DNA of 40,518 nt from Acidobacteriota bacterium (GCA_022571885.1 JACZWZ010000005.1:1-40518), one strand, 5' to 3'; positions 27,386 through 39,262 are shown, counted from the first letter of the stretch. Numbers and translations: made by a program. Notes: generated by a model from the letters alone, not told the origin.

Positions 27386-28542
27386 GCCGGTCCGACGCGA
27401 ATCCGAGAAACCCGCCGTCCTTGGACTCGTTCGGCCGTGAAGGTGAGCCCATCGAGGTAGAACACCTCACCCTCCTCGGGCACTCTCCCCGCCAGACCGA
27501 GCAAGAGACCACCGACCGTATCCCAATCCTCGTCCGGTAGTTCCGCACCCACCAGCTCTGCCAGTTCGTCGACCGGCAGGCGGCCGTCGACGATGTACTC
27601 ACCTTCGGTAATCGGCTGTATGAGGGGCTCTTCCTCGTCGTACTCGTCCACGATCTCTCCGACGATCTCTTCCAGCAGGTCTTCCATGGTCACCAGACCG
27701 GCGGTTCCACCGAACTCATCGATCACGACCGCCAAGTGAACCTTCTGCGCCTGCAGTTCGCGAAACAGTTCGGACACCTTCTTCGTCTCGGGGACGAAGA
27801 AGGTGTCACGCATCATCTTGGAGACAGGTCGAGCCGCGCCGCCGGTATCGAACAGAGTCAGAAGATCGCGGGCGTACAAAACGCCAACGATGTCATCCAG
27901 GTCGTCTCCCGTCACCGGGATTCGTGAGCGTCCGCATTCGAGCACCACATCGAGAGCACGATCGGTGTCGTCGGAGGCGGCCATCGTCACCATATCGGTT
28001 CGCGGCACCATGACCTCTCGCACGATGCCGTCGGTGAACTCGAGCACCGAGGAGATCAATTCGAGTTCTTCGCTGTCGTGGGAGTCGAAGGACACCGGAC
28101 TCGCGTCTTCTTCTGGTATCAGGTCGGTTGCCCTGCCCCCGATCCGGACCGAACCCGACAGGAATCGTGAGAAGCGATAAGCGGGCCCTCGGGGTCGATT
28201 TCGCCCTAGCGATCGCGGCACCGTGTCGCCGAAAAACACCAGAGCGGCGCCCAGCACGATCAAGGCCCCGGCAAGGCCCGGCCCGCTGATCGCGGTCGTG
28301 AGAGCCCACGCCGACGGTATTGCCGCCGCTACCAGCAATGCAGCGTGAAGCACTCCGAGCGATGGCTGAAGCGAGGCGCGGCCATCGAGGAGTCTGGCCA
28401 CCCGCGCCGCGCCCGGGACCCCGTCGGCCGCATCGTGGAGGGCTTCGGCCCGTGGAGTACGCACCAGGGATGCGCCGCCGAATCGGAGAACGAATGCCAG
28501 CACCGCCAGCAGTCCGGAAAGACTCAGCGCCAGAGCGATCAT
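27382..28542 (-). CDS. CBS-domain hemolysin/CorC-family protein
   Basis: VREVMVPRTDMVTM, CBS pair, VHLAVVIDEFGGTAGLVTMEDLLEEIVGEIVDEYD. ATG at 28542. Confidence 0.9.
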   Translation of the reverse strand: MIALALSLSGLLAVLAFVLRFGGASLVRTPRAEALHDAADGVPGAARVARLLDGRASLQPSLGVLHAALLVAAAIPSAWALTTAISGPGLAGALIVLGAALVFFGDTVPRSLGRNRPRGPAYRFSRFLSGSVRIGGRATDLIPEEDASPVSFDSHDSEELELISSVLEFTDGIVREVMVPRTDMVTMAASDDTDRALDVVLECGRSRIPVTGDDLDDIVGVLYARDLLTLFDTGGAARPVSKMMRDTFFVPETKKVSELFRELQAQKVHLAVVIDEFGGTAGLVTMEDLLEEIVGEIVDEYDEEEPLIQPITEGEYIVDGRLPVDELAELVGAELPDEDWDTVGGLLLGLAGRVPEEGEVFYLDGLTFTAERVQGRRVSRIRVGPA

Positions 28543-29003
28543 GCCGGGGTCCTGCCGATCATCTCGAGCAACTCGTCCTCCCTGCGCTCCATGACAAGCG
28601 CCTGCGCATCGTCTGCGTGGTCGTACCCCAGCAGGTGAAGAATGCCGTGTGCCAACAGAAGGTACAACAAGTCCTGCGAATCCATGCCTTCCCCCTGGGC
28701 TCTGGCGTGGATCTCCGAGGGGCACAGGAAGACGTCACCGAGGCTCAACGGTGGTTCATCCGGCGCCAGATGGGGGATGTGCCCGGCAGTGAGATCTTCG
28801 ATCGGAAACGCCAGCACGTCGGTCGGACCCTTCCGATCCATGAATCGCTCGTTGTAGTCGGCGATCTGATCGGCTCCGATGAGAAGAACCGCCATCTCCG
28901 TCGTCTCCGGCAAGCCCTCCTCCACCAACACCCTTTCCGCGAATTGCAGCATCGCCGATGAGTCGACGGGATCCGTCTGCTCGTCGCTGAAGTAGACGTT
29001 CAC
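28539..29003 (-). CDS. ybeY: Endoribonuclease YbeY
   Basis: TDVLAFP, LLAHGILHLLGYDH metal-binding motif. Confidence 0.95.
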   Translation of the reverse strand: MNVYFSDEQTDPVDSSAMLQFAERVLVEEGLPETTEMAVLLIGADQIADYNERFMDRKGPTDVLAFPIEDLTAGHIPHLAPDEPPLSLGDVFLCPSEIHARAQGEGMDSQDLLYLLLAHGILHLLGYDHADDAQALVMERREDELLEMIGRTPA

Positions 29004-31324
29004 GCCGGTTGGTCACCCCCAGCATTCGGAAAATTCGGGTACGGGATTCGCGTGTGGTAGTACCCGATGAGGGAATCGACGAATGCTTCTTTGAGCCTGG
29101 TCAGCTCGCCGAAGGTCACATCCGATTCCTCGAGCTGGCCATCTTCGACCTTCTCGGCGATAACGCTCTCGACCAACTCCCTGATGCCCTCGCTGGTGGG
29201 ATCCTCATGCTGAACCAGCGCTCGCGTCGCCGCCTCGGTGGCATCGGACAGCATGACGATCACCATCTCCTTGGACTTGGGCTTGCGACCCCGGTGGCGA
29301 TAGTCGGCACTTTCGATTTCTCCTCCGTTGAGACTCTCCGCCTTGTGAAAGAAGAACCGCATCAGGCTCGTCCCGTGATGAGTGAGGATTCCTTGAGCGA
29401 CGTCGGGCGGGATACGGTACTCGCGAGCCAGCCGAAGTCCTTCGGCGACATGCGATCTGATGATCGTCGCCGATTCATGAGGTGGCAGCCTGTCGTGTGG
29501 GTTGGTCACCCCGAACTGATTCTCGACGAAATACTTGGGCTCGACGGTCTTGCCCAGGTCGTGGTAGTAGGCCATGGCACGAGCGAGCAGAGGATTGGCG
29601 CCCACAGACCTGGCTGCACCATCGGCAAGGTTTCCGACCATGATCGAGTGGTTGAACGTCCCGGGCGCCATTTCCTCGATGCGACGTAGCGCCGGGTGGT
29701 TACGGTCGGTGAGGTCGAGCAGAGTCTGGGTGGTTGTGATTCGAAACGCCGACGAGAGGATCGGGAGCACGCCCAGGGCGACCACACCCGTCGCGATACC
29801 GTAAACGAATCCCCCCACCGCGGCGAGCACGACGGTGGAGCTGCCGTAAAAGAACCGCGAGACACCAACTGCGATCGGGACGTGAATCACCGCCGAGATG
29901 ACGACGGCCAGATTGAGCTGGGCGCGAGATGCAACCGACGACACCAACGGAATCGGCGTCAGAGTCGCGGCCGCTGCAAACGTCGTCAACGCCAGATCGC
30001 CGGTGGCGACGGCGGTGAACACAGCCATCGGAAGGGCGATGACGACCGCGATCCGCGCATCGAAGAGATTGGCAGTCAAGTAACCCAAGAGGGCAGCAGG
30101 CAGCAGGAAACCGAGTTCCACCTGGTCCCTGGCAACCAGTTCGGGAATCCTGGCGACGGCCGCGGCCAGAACGATGAGCAGGGCGAACAGGCCGACCAGT
30201 TTCGGCTGGCGCCAGAATTCCGCACCAACTCGCCACAGGTAGGCAGCAGCCAGGAGAACCACGGTCGCAACAATCAGCGTGAGCGCTCTCTGCGGGGTCG
30301 TTTCAGCAGCTTCCCCAATCAGCCCCAGATCGCTGATCGCCTGAATCTGCACCGGGGTCATGATCTCGTTGGCGCGGACGATCGCCTCGCCGGTGCTGTA
30401 GCTCCTCACCACGTCCTCCACCGCAGACTCGGCTTCAAACCTGGCAATCTGGGTCGAGGCGTCGTCTCGAAATTGGTTTGTCTGAAGAGACAATGCAACC
30501 AGCTCCGCAACAGCGGCCTCGACTGCCGCTCGATCTTCATCAGCGATACCGCGTAGCAGCACGATCGGACGCGGATTGGCCACCAGCCCCGTCCTCACGC
30601 CGTCGAGTTCGGTCGATCTGATGCCGTCGAGCAGGAACTCCTCAGCCTGATCGATTGCCTCGTTCTCGACAATGGTGAAGAGCTGTGGTTCCCCCAGCCT
30701 CGACCGCTCCAGATCATCGTTGATCACCTCGACAAACGCCGCGATCGTCTCCAGGCTCAGGAACGGGTGTGCGTTCTCGAGCTGCTGGATCTGGCTGGTG
30801 CGCGGCGCCGGCTTGGGCGGCAATGTCGTGGTGGTGGTACTGGTCGAAGTGGTCGTCTCGAGCGACGTGGTCGACTCTTCGTCGTCGGACAACACGGTCG
30901 TCGTCGTTTCCTCCGCAGTTGTGGTCGTGTCTTCGGCGGTGGTGGTCGTCGCTGCCGTGATTGGAGGTGTGACCGACTCGGGGTCCTCGGTCACGGTCTG
31001 CGGGATCGGCACAGCCGCGGTACGCACATCCTCGAAGAAATTGTTGATGGCGTCGAGCACCGTCTCGGTGGCCTGCGGGTCGGGGCGGTAAATGTCTTCC
31101 ACCGCGGCCGAGGCGCGGCTCCGCAGAGCGGCGGTCTCCGCTTCGTCAATCACGGTCACCGGACGAGTTGCGATGAAGGTCTCGGGCGCAGGCTGACCCT
31201 CCTGCAGCGACGCCTGCGGGGCGTCCGAGGCTCGCCCCAACATCAACGCCACCGCAGAAAAGACGATGGCAAGCGCGAGGAGGACGGTCCGAGCAATGCC
31301 CGAACCGCGAATCAGGGCATTCAT
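29000..31324 (-). CDS. 7TMR-HDED / HD-domain phosphohydrolase (PgpH-like)
   Basis: Extracellular region, multiple TMs, then FNHSIMVGNLADGAARSVGANPLLARAMAYYHDLGKTVEPKYFVENQ. Candidate c-di-AMP phosphodiesterase by family. Confidence 0.9.
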   Translation of the reverse strand: MNALIRGSGIARTVLLALAIVFSAVALMLGRASDAPQASLQEGQPAPETFIATRPVTVIDEAETAALRSRASAAVEDIYRPDPQATETVLDAINNFFEDVRTAAVPIPQTVTEDPESVTPPITAATTTTAEDTTTTAEETTTTVLSDDEESTTSLETTTSTSTTTTTLPPKPAPRTSQIQQLENAHPFLSLETIAAFVEVINDDLERSRLGEPQLFTIVENEAIDQAEEFLLDGIRSTELDGVRTGLVANPRPIVLLRGIADEDRAAVEAAVAELVALSLQTNQFRDDASTQIARFEAESAVEDVVRSYSTGEAIVRANEIMTPVQIQAISDLGLIGEAAETTPQRALTLIVATVVLLAAAYLWRVGAEFWRQPKLVGLFALLIVLAAAVARIPELVARDQVELGFLLPAALLGYLTANLFDARIAVVIALPMAVFTAVATGDLALTTFAAAATLTPIPLVSSVASRAQLNLAVVISAVIHVPIAVGVSRFFYGSSTVVLAAVGGFVYGIATGVVALGVLPILSSAFRITTTQTLLDLTDRNHPALRRIEEMAPGTFNHSIMVGNLADGAARSVGANPLLARAMAYYHDLGKTVEPKYFVENQFGVTNPHDRLPPHESATIIRSHVAEGLRLAREYRIPPDVAQGILTHHGTSLMRFFFHKAESLNGGEIESADYRHRGRKPKSKEMVIVMLSDATEAATRALVQHEDPTSEGIRELVESVIAEKVEDGQLEESDVTFGELTRLKEAFVDSLIGYYHTRIPYPNFPNAGGDQPA

Positions 31325-32298
31325 TCCCGCTCGGCCCGATCTTCGAATCGGGTGTATGCCTCGACGATCGAAGCCACGATCCTGGCTCGGACGACATCGG
31401 TGGAATCGAGAGTCACAAATCCCACACTCGGAATCCCCTCCAGAATCCGGCGCACCGTCTTGAGCCCGGAGGGACGGGTATTCGGCAAGTCGACCTGAGT
31501 CACATCCCCGGTGATGACCATCCTCGAATTGAAGCCGAGCCTGGTGAGAAACATCTTCATTTGCTCGGGAGACGTGTTCTGAGCCTCGTCCAGGACAATG
31601 AAAGCGTCGTTGAGGCTGCGGCCTCGCATATAGGCGAGCGGAGCGATCTCGATCGTTCCCCGATCCATCAGCCTCTGCGTCTCGTCCGGACCGAGCATGT
31701 CGTACAGGGCGTCGTATAGAGGTCGCAGATACGGGTCCACCTTGGCCGCCAAGTCGCCGGGCAGGAATCCGAGTTTCTCTCCGGCTTCGACCGCAGGCCG
31801 GGTGAGGATCAACCTGGTGAAGTCCCCAGCTTGGAGACCGGCCACCGCCAGGGCCATGGCCAGGTAGGTCTTTCCGGTGCCGGCGGGGCCGATGGCGAAA
31901 ACCACCGTGTTGGCCCGAATCGCGTCCACATATTCCTTCTGATTGAGCGTCTTGGGTCTGATCACCTTGCCGCGGCCCACCGCCACACCGTCGGTGAATA
32001 CCCCGCTGGGGTTTTCCACATCGGCCCGAACCAGGTGAATGACTTCTCGAACCCGCTCCATGTCCAGATCTTGCCCCTGGCGAACCAGCACCAGGAGCTC
32101 TTCGAATACGGTATTGACGGACTTCACATCTGCATCCGCGCCGCTGATCTTGAGCTCGTCACCGCGCGCCACGATACGCGCCTCCGGGAAGGCCGCCTCG
32201 ACGGCTTTGAGGTAGCCGTCGCGCTCGCCCAGCAGGGCCAGCATCAGGTGGTCACCGGGGACGCGCAGCTCTATATCAATCGGCGGTGGGTGCGTCAC
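31321..32298 (-). CDS. phoH: PhoH-family ATPase
   Basis: VVFAIGPAGTGKTYLAMALAV, LTRPAVEAGEKLGFLPGDLAAKVDPYLRPLYDAL, FIVLDEAQNTSPEQMKMFLTRLG. Confidence 0.94.
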   Translation of the reverse strand: MTHPPPIDIELRVPGDHLMLALLGERDGYLKAVEAAFPEARIVARGDELKISGADADVKSVNTVFEELLVLVRQGQDLDMERVREVIHLVRADVENPSGVFTDGVAVGRGKVIRPKTLNQKEYVDAIRANTVVFAIGPAGTGKTYLAMALAVAGLQAGDFTRLILTRPAVEAGEKLGFLPGDLAAKVDPYLRPLYDALYDMLGPDETQRLMDRGTIEIAPLAYMRGRSLNDAFIVLDEAQNTSPEQMKMFLTRLGFNSRMVITGDVTQVDLPNTRPSGLKTVRRILEGIPSVGFVTLDSTDVVRARIVASIVEAYTRFEDRAERE

Positions 32299-32391
32299 GA
32301 GAATCCTCGATACGAGGGGGTCATGGGGACACAGCAGTATATCGCTCCATGAGCACTCACCGGACGCAACTACAGGGAGGCAGCGTCTCGT

Positions 32392-32419
32392 CTCCAGTCA
32401 CCAGTCTCCAGTCACCAGC
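32392..32419. repeat. Heptamer array CTCCAGT CACCAGT CTCCAGT CACCAGC
   Basis: Read directly in the phoH/XRE spacer. Confidence 0.8.
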
Positions 32420-32436
32420 CGGAACGCGTCACAGCC

Positions 32437-32457
32437 TGCCCGATGCCCGATGCCCGA
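32437..32457. repeat. Heptamer array (TGCCCGA)x3
   Basis: Three perfect units. Confidence 0.85.
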
Positions 32458-32461
32458 TGAA

Positions 32462-32494
32462 GATTGCCCGCCGAACGCAGCGAGGCGATGGCCC
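32462..32494. repeat. Dispersed GC-rich repeat, copy 2
   Basis: gattgcccgccgaacgcagcgaggcgatggccc, 27 of 33 matches to 21725-21757. Confidence 0.55.
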
Positions 32495-32568
32495 ACGAGG
32501 TCATTGCCCGCCGAGTGCCTCCAGGCGACTGTCGGAGGCGGCGTCGGCCGCCGACGTTCTTAACCAAG

Positions 32569-32596
32569 GACTAATGACCAATGACTAACGACTAAA
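32569..32596. repeat. Heptamer array GACTAAT GACCAAT GACTAAC GACTAAA
   Basis: Four units; the XRE stop codon (complement of 32592-32594) lies in the last unit. Confidence 0.8.
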
Positions 32597-33068
32597 GATC
32601 GCCAATGAGCCCCAGCTCGGTGAGACGCTCGGAGAAGGCTTCCTCGGATTGGTCGATCAGCAACGCCAGCAACCGTAGATCACCCCGGCGTATGGTCAGC
32701 ACCTTGCCGTTGAAATCCTGACGCATCATCTGAATCGACCGCAAGAAACGATTGAAAATGACGGCATCGGACCCCGACATTCGTTCGAGGCGATTGAGGT
32801 CGATTGTGACGCCGCCGCTCGGGAGTGGTTCCATCGTCCGTTCGCCATCCTCGTCCTGGGGCAGGAACTGTGAGATCGGAACCTGGAAGAAACGGGAGAG
32901 CCGGTGAAGTCGAGGGAGGGACAAACTGCGCTCACCGCGCTCGTAAGCACCGACCACGGCCGCCTTGAACTCACCCTCGGATAGACGCTGGACATCCTGT
33001 AGCGATAGCCCCCTCTGCTTGCGAATCGACCGCAAGCGGGACCCAACCATTTCGTTGTAGCTGGTCAC
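32592..33068 (-). CDS. XRE-family transcriptional regulator, BldD-like
   Basis: VGSRLRSIRKQRGLSLQDVQRLSEGEFKAAVVGAYERGERSLSLPRLHRLSRFFQVPISQFLPQ resembles the BldD N-terminal domain. Confidence 0.78.
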   Translation of the reverse strand: MTSYNEMVGSRLRSIRKQRGLSLQDVQRLSEGEFKAAVVGAYERGERSLSLPRLHRLSRFFQVPISQFLPQDEDGERTMEPLPSGGVTIDLNRLERMSGSDAVIFNRFLRSIQMMRQDFNGKVLTIRRGDLRLLALLIDQSEEAFSERLTELGLIGDL

Positions 33069-33320
33069 CCTGCGCTACTCCGTCTCTACTCCGAAACCTG
33101 TCTCCGGTCCTGACACTCCGTTGCGTAGTCGAATAGACAACGCTGAGCATCAGCTTAGCGACCCGGATCGGCCCCAGTCCACCGCGGGGCAGTTCGGGGC
33201 ATCGGCGGCACCAGACACCCTCTCGCCACGCCCATGGCTCCTCGTCATCCGACTCGGCGTGATCGGCCAGGTCCCCCCCGGGCCTCAGACCGCCGAACCG
33301 ACGCCTATCGGGGCGCCCGC

Positions 33321-34397
33321 TCAGTGTTTGCGACGGCTTCGCTTCGGCCTCGCCGGAGACTCCCCGGTGGCAGCCCCGTATGCCCGGAGCGCGTCTTCGG
33401 CAGCGGCGTCGAGGCTGGTAGGCACCACCACGACCACCTCCACCAGAAGATCACCTCGACCGCGCCGGTGCAACCGGGGCATTCCCTTGCGGGACAACTT
33501 GAAAACCGTCCCCGGCTGGGTCCCGGCGGGGATGTCTATCGGAGTGTCCTCTCCATCGACGGTCGGCACGGCAACCTCGGTGCCGAGCGTCACCTCCGAC
33601 AAACCCAGAGTCAGTCGATGGACCAAGTCGGCCCCATGGCGGCTAAAGCGATCGTCGGCCCGCACGCCGATCTGAACATACAGATCCCCCGATCGTCCCC
33701 CCGGCTCTCCTGCCTGGCCACGCCCTGCCAGCCGCAGCCTCGCTCCATCGTCGACCCCCGGCGGGATCGACACCGACACCGACACCTCATCTGCGATGGA
33801 GCCAGTTCCCCGACACTCGAGGCACGGTTCGACGATGATCTTGCCCCGCCCGGCACACCGGTCGCAAGGAGCGATGGCCATCGTGGTCCCAAGCAAGGTC
33901 TGGCGTGTCACCCGAAGCGATCCTTGGCCGGCGCATCGGTCACAGATGACCAGATCCACCCCGGCGGCCGACCCGCTCCCGCCGCACCTCGAGCACCGAA
34001 CCTTTGCCCGGAAGGTGATTTGGCGGTCGATGCCGGATGCCGCTTCCTCGAGGGTGATCGTGGTAGACACGCCGATGTCATCGCCCTGCACAGGGCCTTG
34101 TTGAGCCCCTCCGAAAGAAAACCCTCCAAAGAACCGCGACAACACCTCATCGATCCCGCCAAACGACGAGAAGAGGTCGCTCGGATCGAAGGCACCGCCG
34201 CGGTCGTACGACGAACGGCGAGTCGGGTCGCTCAGGACCTCGTACGCCTCTGCTACCTCACGAAAACGATGCTCTGCCTCATCGTCGGCCGGGTTGTTGT
34301 CCGGGTGGGTTTCCCTGGCAAGTTTGCGAAAGGCTCGTTTTATCTCGTCCTGATTCGCATCCCGGGAAACACCGAGGATCTCGTAGTAGTCGGGCAC
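33321..34397 (-). CDS. dnaJ: Chaperone DnaJ
   Basis: [34 protein letters not shown], four CxxCxG zinc motifs ([32 protein letters not shown]). GTG at 34397. Confidence 0.96.
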   Translation of the reverse strand: MPDYYEILGVSRDANQDEIKRAFRKLARETHPDNNPADDEAEHRFREVAEAYEVLSDPTRRSSYDRGGAFDPSDLFSSFGGIDEVLSRFFGGFSFGGAQQGPVQGDDIGVSTTITLEEAASGIDRQITFRAKVRCSRCGGSGSAAGVDLVICDRCAGQGSLRVTRQTLLGTTMAIAPCDRCAGRGKIIVEPCLECRGTGSIADEVSVSVSIPPGVDDGARLRLAGRGQAGEPGGRSGDLYVQIGVRADDRFSRHGADLVHRLTLGLSEVTLGTEVAVPTVDGEDTPIDIPAGTQPGTVFKLSRKGMPRLHRRGRGDLLVEVVVVVPTSLDAAAEDALRAYGAATGESPARPKRSRRKH

Positions 34398-34399
34398 GG

Positions 34400-35389
34400 T
34401 CAGGATTGAAGACTCTCGCCGAGCGCATCCGAAATCTCTTCGACCACCCGGATTGTTCGCCGATAATCCATCCGAATCGGGCCGATAACCCCCATCCGTC
34501 CGCCGGCACCGTAACCTCCATACGAGGTCGCAACCACGGCCAGATCGGACTCGCCGGTCCCGGTTTCGGGCCCAATCCGTACCGTGGTCAACTCCGTCTG
34601 ACCTCCCAGTAGGTCGGGAAGTGCTGCATCTCGCTCCAGCAGAGCCAGCACCCGATGCAGTTTGGCGAGATCCTCCCACAATTCGACCATCCGACTGGCT
34701 CCACCGACATAGATGTCGCGACCGGCCTCGGCGGCGTCGCCCAAGGCGTCTGCGGCCAACCCGAGCAGGCTGCCGACGGGCCTCGGAAGTCCCGCCAAGT
34801 CGATTTCGGGAGGGTCGTCGTCGAGGATCAACCCGACCAGCGTCCCGTCGATCATCTCCTGTGCCTGATCGATCTCCTTGGGGGTCGCCGGAACCGAGAG
34901 GCGCAGCAATGCCTGATGTACTCGACCCCCATCGGTCACGATGACCAGCAGAACGACACCCGGTTCGACATCGAGCAGACGGGCGTCTTTGATTCGGTGA
35001 CCGCGCAAACCCGGCCCGAGTACCACCGCCGGGAAGTGGGTGACCTCGCTGAGCAATTCGGTCGTCTCCTCGAGGATGCGCTCCAGTTCGGAGTGCATCG
35101 AGGAAAAGAACGAGTCGATTCGAATTCTGGTGCTAGCCAGCAGGGGACCCGGAGAAAGGTGGTCTACGTAGTACCGGTAGCCGCGGTCGGTGGGAATCCT
35201 TCCGGCGGAGGTGTGCGGCTTAGCGATATAGCCGTCTTTCTCTAGGAGAACGAACTCGTTCCGGATCGTCGCCGTCGAGCACCCCAGCCCAGACCGGTCC
35301 AGCACCGCCCCTGATGACACCGGTTGCCCCGAAGTGATGTGATCCTCTACGAGGGCAGCGAGGATGGCGGCCTTGCGTTCGTCGAGCAT
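34400..35389 (-). CDS. hrcA: Heat-inducible transcription repressor HrcA
   Basis: [77 protein letters not shown]-terminal [24 protein letters not shown]. Confidence 0.95.
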   Translation of the reverse strand: MLDERKAAILAALVEDHITSGQPVSSGAVLDRSGLGCSTATIRNEFVLLEKDGYIAKPHTSAGRIPTDRGYRYYVDHLSPGPLLASTRIRIDSFFSSMHSELERILEETTELLSEVTHFPAVVLGPGLRGHRIKDARLLDVEPGVVLLVIVTDGGRVHQALLRLSVPATPKEIDQAQEMIDGTLVGLILDDDPPEIDLAGLPRPVGSLLGLAADALGDAAEAGRDIYVGGASRMVELWEDLAKLHRVLALLERDAALPDLLGGQTELTTVRIGPETGTGESDLAVVATSYGGYGAGGRMGVIGPIRMDYRRTIRVVEEISDALGESLQS

Positions 35390-35422
35390 TCGGATTCCGA
35401 GAGTAGCAGTGACCGGCTGCTG

Positions 35423-35449
35423 TTAGCAGTCACCGGGGGCGAGTGCCAA
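35423..35449. promoter_or_regulatory. CIRCE-like element (HrcA operator)
   Basis: TTAGCAGTC-N9-GAGTGCCAA versus consensus TTAGCACTC-N9-GAGTGCTAA: 16 of 18 positions, exact N9 spacing, 33 bp upstream of the hrcA ATG. Confidence 0.85.
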
Positions 35450-36575
35450 GAGTGCACGCGATACCCCATCACCGAGCAGTGGACGAGCAATCCGGAGTCG
35501 GTCGCCGGCGACTTCGAGGATTCCGGCATCGCGCAGCGCCACCCCACCCTCGGAGGTGACGAGCCGCTGCCCTGCTGCACCGGCCCGAACACCGGCAGCG
35601 CGGCGGAGTCCGAGCATCACCCGCTCGACCTCGCGCTCCCACGGTCCGAGCCGCTCCGAGCCGGACTTGGCCGAGTCGCCTTGCTCGATCCGTTCGATGT
35701 AACGGTCGACCCGACGCACGTTCCACGATCGCAGTCCATCCCGGTGATCGTGAGCCCCATTCCCGAAGGCTGCATACTCACCCTGCGCCCAGGTGACCAG
35801 GTTGTACACCACGGCGTGCCCGGCCCGGGCGTAATTCGATGTTTCGTACCTCACCATCCCTGCTCCGCCGGCCAGATCGGCTGCACGAAGCCACTGCTCT
35901 GCCTGGAGATCCGGGTCGGGAGCAGGGGCACCCGCCAGCACTGCACGAGATAGCCCGGTCCCCCGTTCCACCGTGAGCGAGTATGTCGACAGGTGATCGA
36001 TCCCGCTCTCCAATGCGGTGATGACAGAGGACTCCCAGGATCTGAGCTGCTCGCCGGGGGTCCCGAAGATGAGGTCGATGTTGACCGAGGCGAAGGTGTC
36101 CCTGGCTGCACCCACCGCCTCCCACGCCTGATCGGCGGTGTGGACCCGTCCCAGCGCCGAAAGCACATCATCATCGAACGATTGCACCCCTAGAGAGATT
36201 CGACCAAAACCGACCGCCGTCAACTCCCGGGCCGTGGAAGGATTCAGGTCCTCCGGATTCGCCTCGATCGAGATCTCGACGTCCGACGCGACGCCGAAGC
36301 GACTCTCGATAGCAGCCAGCATCTGCTCCAGCGCCCGGGGCCCTAGAGCCGTCGGTGTCCCCCCTCCGAAGGCGATCGCCGCCAGCGGATCGTCGAACGG
36401 TTCGGCACGCTGGATCTCGGCGCATATGGCCGAGACGTAACGGTCGGCGAGGTCCGTTCCGGCCACGACCGCGAAATCGCAATAGGGACAGATCCGACGA
36501 CAGAAGGGGACGTGAACATAGGCCGCCACCTTGGTGGCAGCCGACTCGGCGAGGGCGACGGCCGCGACGCCTCCG

Positions 36576-36586
<11 letters not shown>
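35423..36586 (-). CDS. hemW: Radical SAM heme chaperone HemW
   Basis: [20 protein letters not shown] radical-SAM motif, [35 protein letters not shown]. Confidence 0.93.
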
Positions 36587-38378
<1,792 letters not shown>

Positions 38379-38402
38379 CGGGCTCCGGGAAAGGGAGCGG
38401 CA

Positions 38403-38431
38403 TTGTACCCCTGTCTGCCCCCTGCTACAGT
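38403..38431 (+). promoter_or_regulatory. Candidate rpsT promoter
   Basis: TTGTAC, 17-nt spacer, TACAGT in the lepA/rpsT divergent spacer. Confidence 0.5.
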
Positions 38432-38477
38432 TCCGCCGTCCCCCACCCCATCGGGCAACTCTTCGGGGACTCCACTC

Positions 38478-38744
38478 ATGGCCAACATTGCTTCCCAGAT
38501 CAAGCGCAACCGTCAGAACGAAGTCCGTCGCCAGCGCAATCAGGCCGTTCGGAGCGAACTGAAGACGAGGATGCGCCAAGCCCTCTCCGCCGCCGAGTCC
38601 GGTGACGGAGACGCCGCCCATGAAGCGCAGCGTCTCGCCCAGAAGCGAATCGACACCGCGGTGGCGAAGGGCCTGCTTCACAAGAAGACCGCGGGACGTC
38701 GCAAGGCTCGACTCCACCGCCAGATCGAAGAACTCCTCGGCTGA
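38478..38744 (+). CDS. rpsT: 30S ribosomal protein S20
   Basis: [36 protein letters not shown]...[28 protein letters not shown] at 38478; the track start at 38325 is too far upstream. Confidence 0.96.
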   Translation: MANIASQIKRNRQNEVRRQRNQAVRSELKTRMRQALSAAESGDGDAAHEAQRLAQKRIDTAVAKGLLHKKTAGRRKARLHRQIEELLG

Positions 38745-38758
38745 CAGCCACCCGCTCA

Positions 38759-39238
38759 ATGCCCGATGAAGAGCCCACCTGGCTGACCCCGGCCGCGCAC
38801 CAGAAGCTGATCGACGAGCTCGATGAACTGACCACGACCGGTCGCATCGAGATCTCGGCGCGGATCGCAGAGGCGCGTTCTCACGGAGATATTCGCGAGA
38901 ACGCCGACTACGACGCCGCCAAGAACGAGCAAGGCCTGATGGAGGCCCGGATCAGAAAAATCGAGTATGTCTTGAAGACCTCCGAAGTGCGGGAGCCCAC
39001 CGACACCGGCACCGTCGACATCGGGTCGGTGGTCGTGATCCGTCGGCCCGACGGATCAGAGATGGACGTATTCGTGGCCGCACCGGAAAACAAGGTCGAC
39101 GCCTACACGCTGGCCTCTCCATCGAGTCCGCTCGGGGGTGCCCTAATGGGGGCCCACGCCGGGGATGATGTCGATTACGAGGCTCCCGGCGGCACCTTCA
39201 CGGTCACCGTGGTCTCGATCCGACCTTTCGAGGCGTAG
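38759..39238 (+). CDS. greA: Transcription elongation factor GreA
   Basis: [42 protein letters not shown] and C-terminal FKBP-like domain. Confidence 0.94.
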   Translation: MPDEEPTWLTPAAHQKLIDELDELTTTGRIEISARIAEARSHGDIRENADYDAAKNEQGLMEARIRKIEYVLKTSEVREPTDTGTVDIGSVVVIRRPDGSEMDVFVAAPENKVDAYTLASPSSPLGGALMGAHAGDDVDYEAPGGTFTVTVVSIRPFEA

Positions 39239-39262
39239 CAGCACCGTTGGAGTGACCTCCAG

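Noticed and set aside
29696-30556. 286-aa Arg/Gly-rich ORF antisense to the PgpH-like gene
   Set aside because: Biased composition typical of antisense frames; no recognisable domain.
20192-32596. CRISPR array interpretation of the short repeats
   Set aside because: Units are 7 bp with no spacers and no cas genes are nearby.
33234-34409. 391-aa plus-strand ORF antisense to dnaJ
   Set aside because: Shadow ORF; the DnaJ zinc-finger motifs are on the other strand.
35417-35429. CTGCT-gtt-AGCAG hairpin as a hemW terminator
   Set aside because: Short stem with no U-tract, overlapping a much better explained CIRCE-like element.
38379-38759. N-terminal extension of LepA to 38759
   Set aside because: It overlaps rpsT on the other strand; the conserved EF-4 N-terminus begins at the GTG at 38378.
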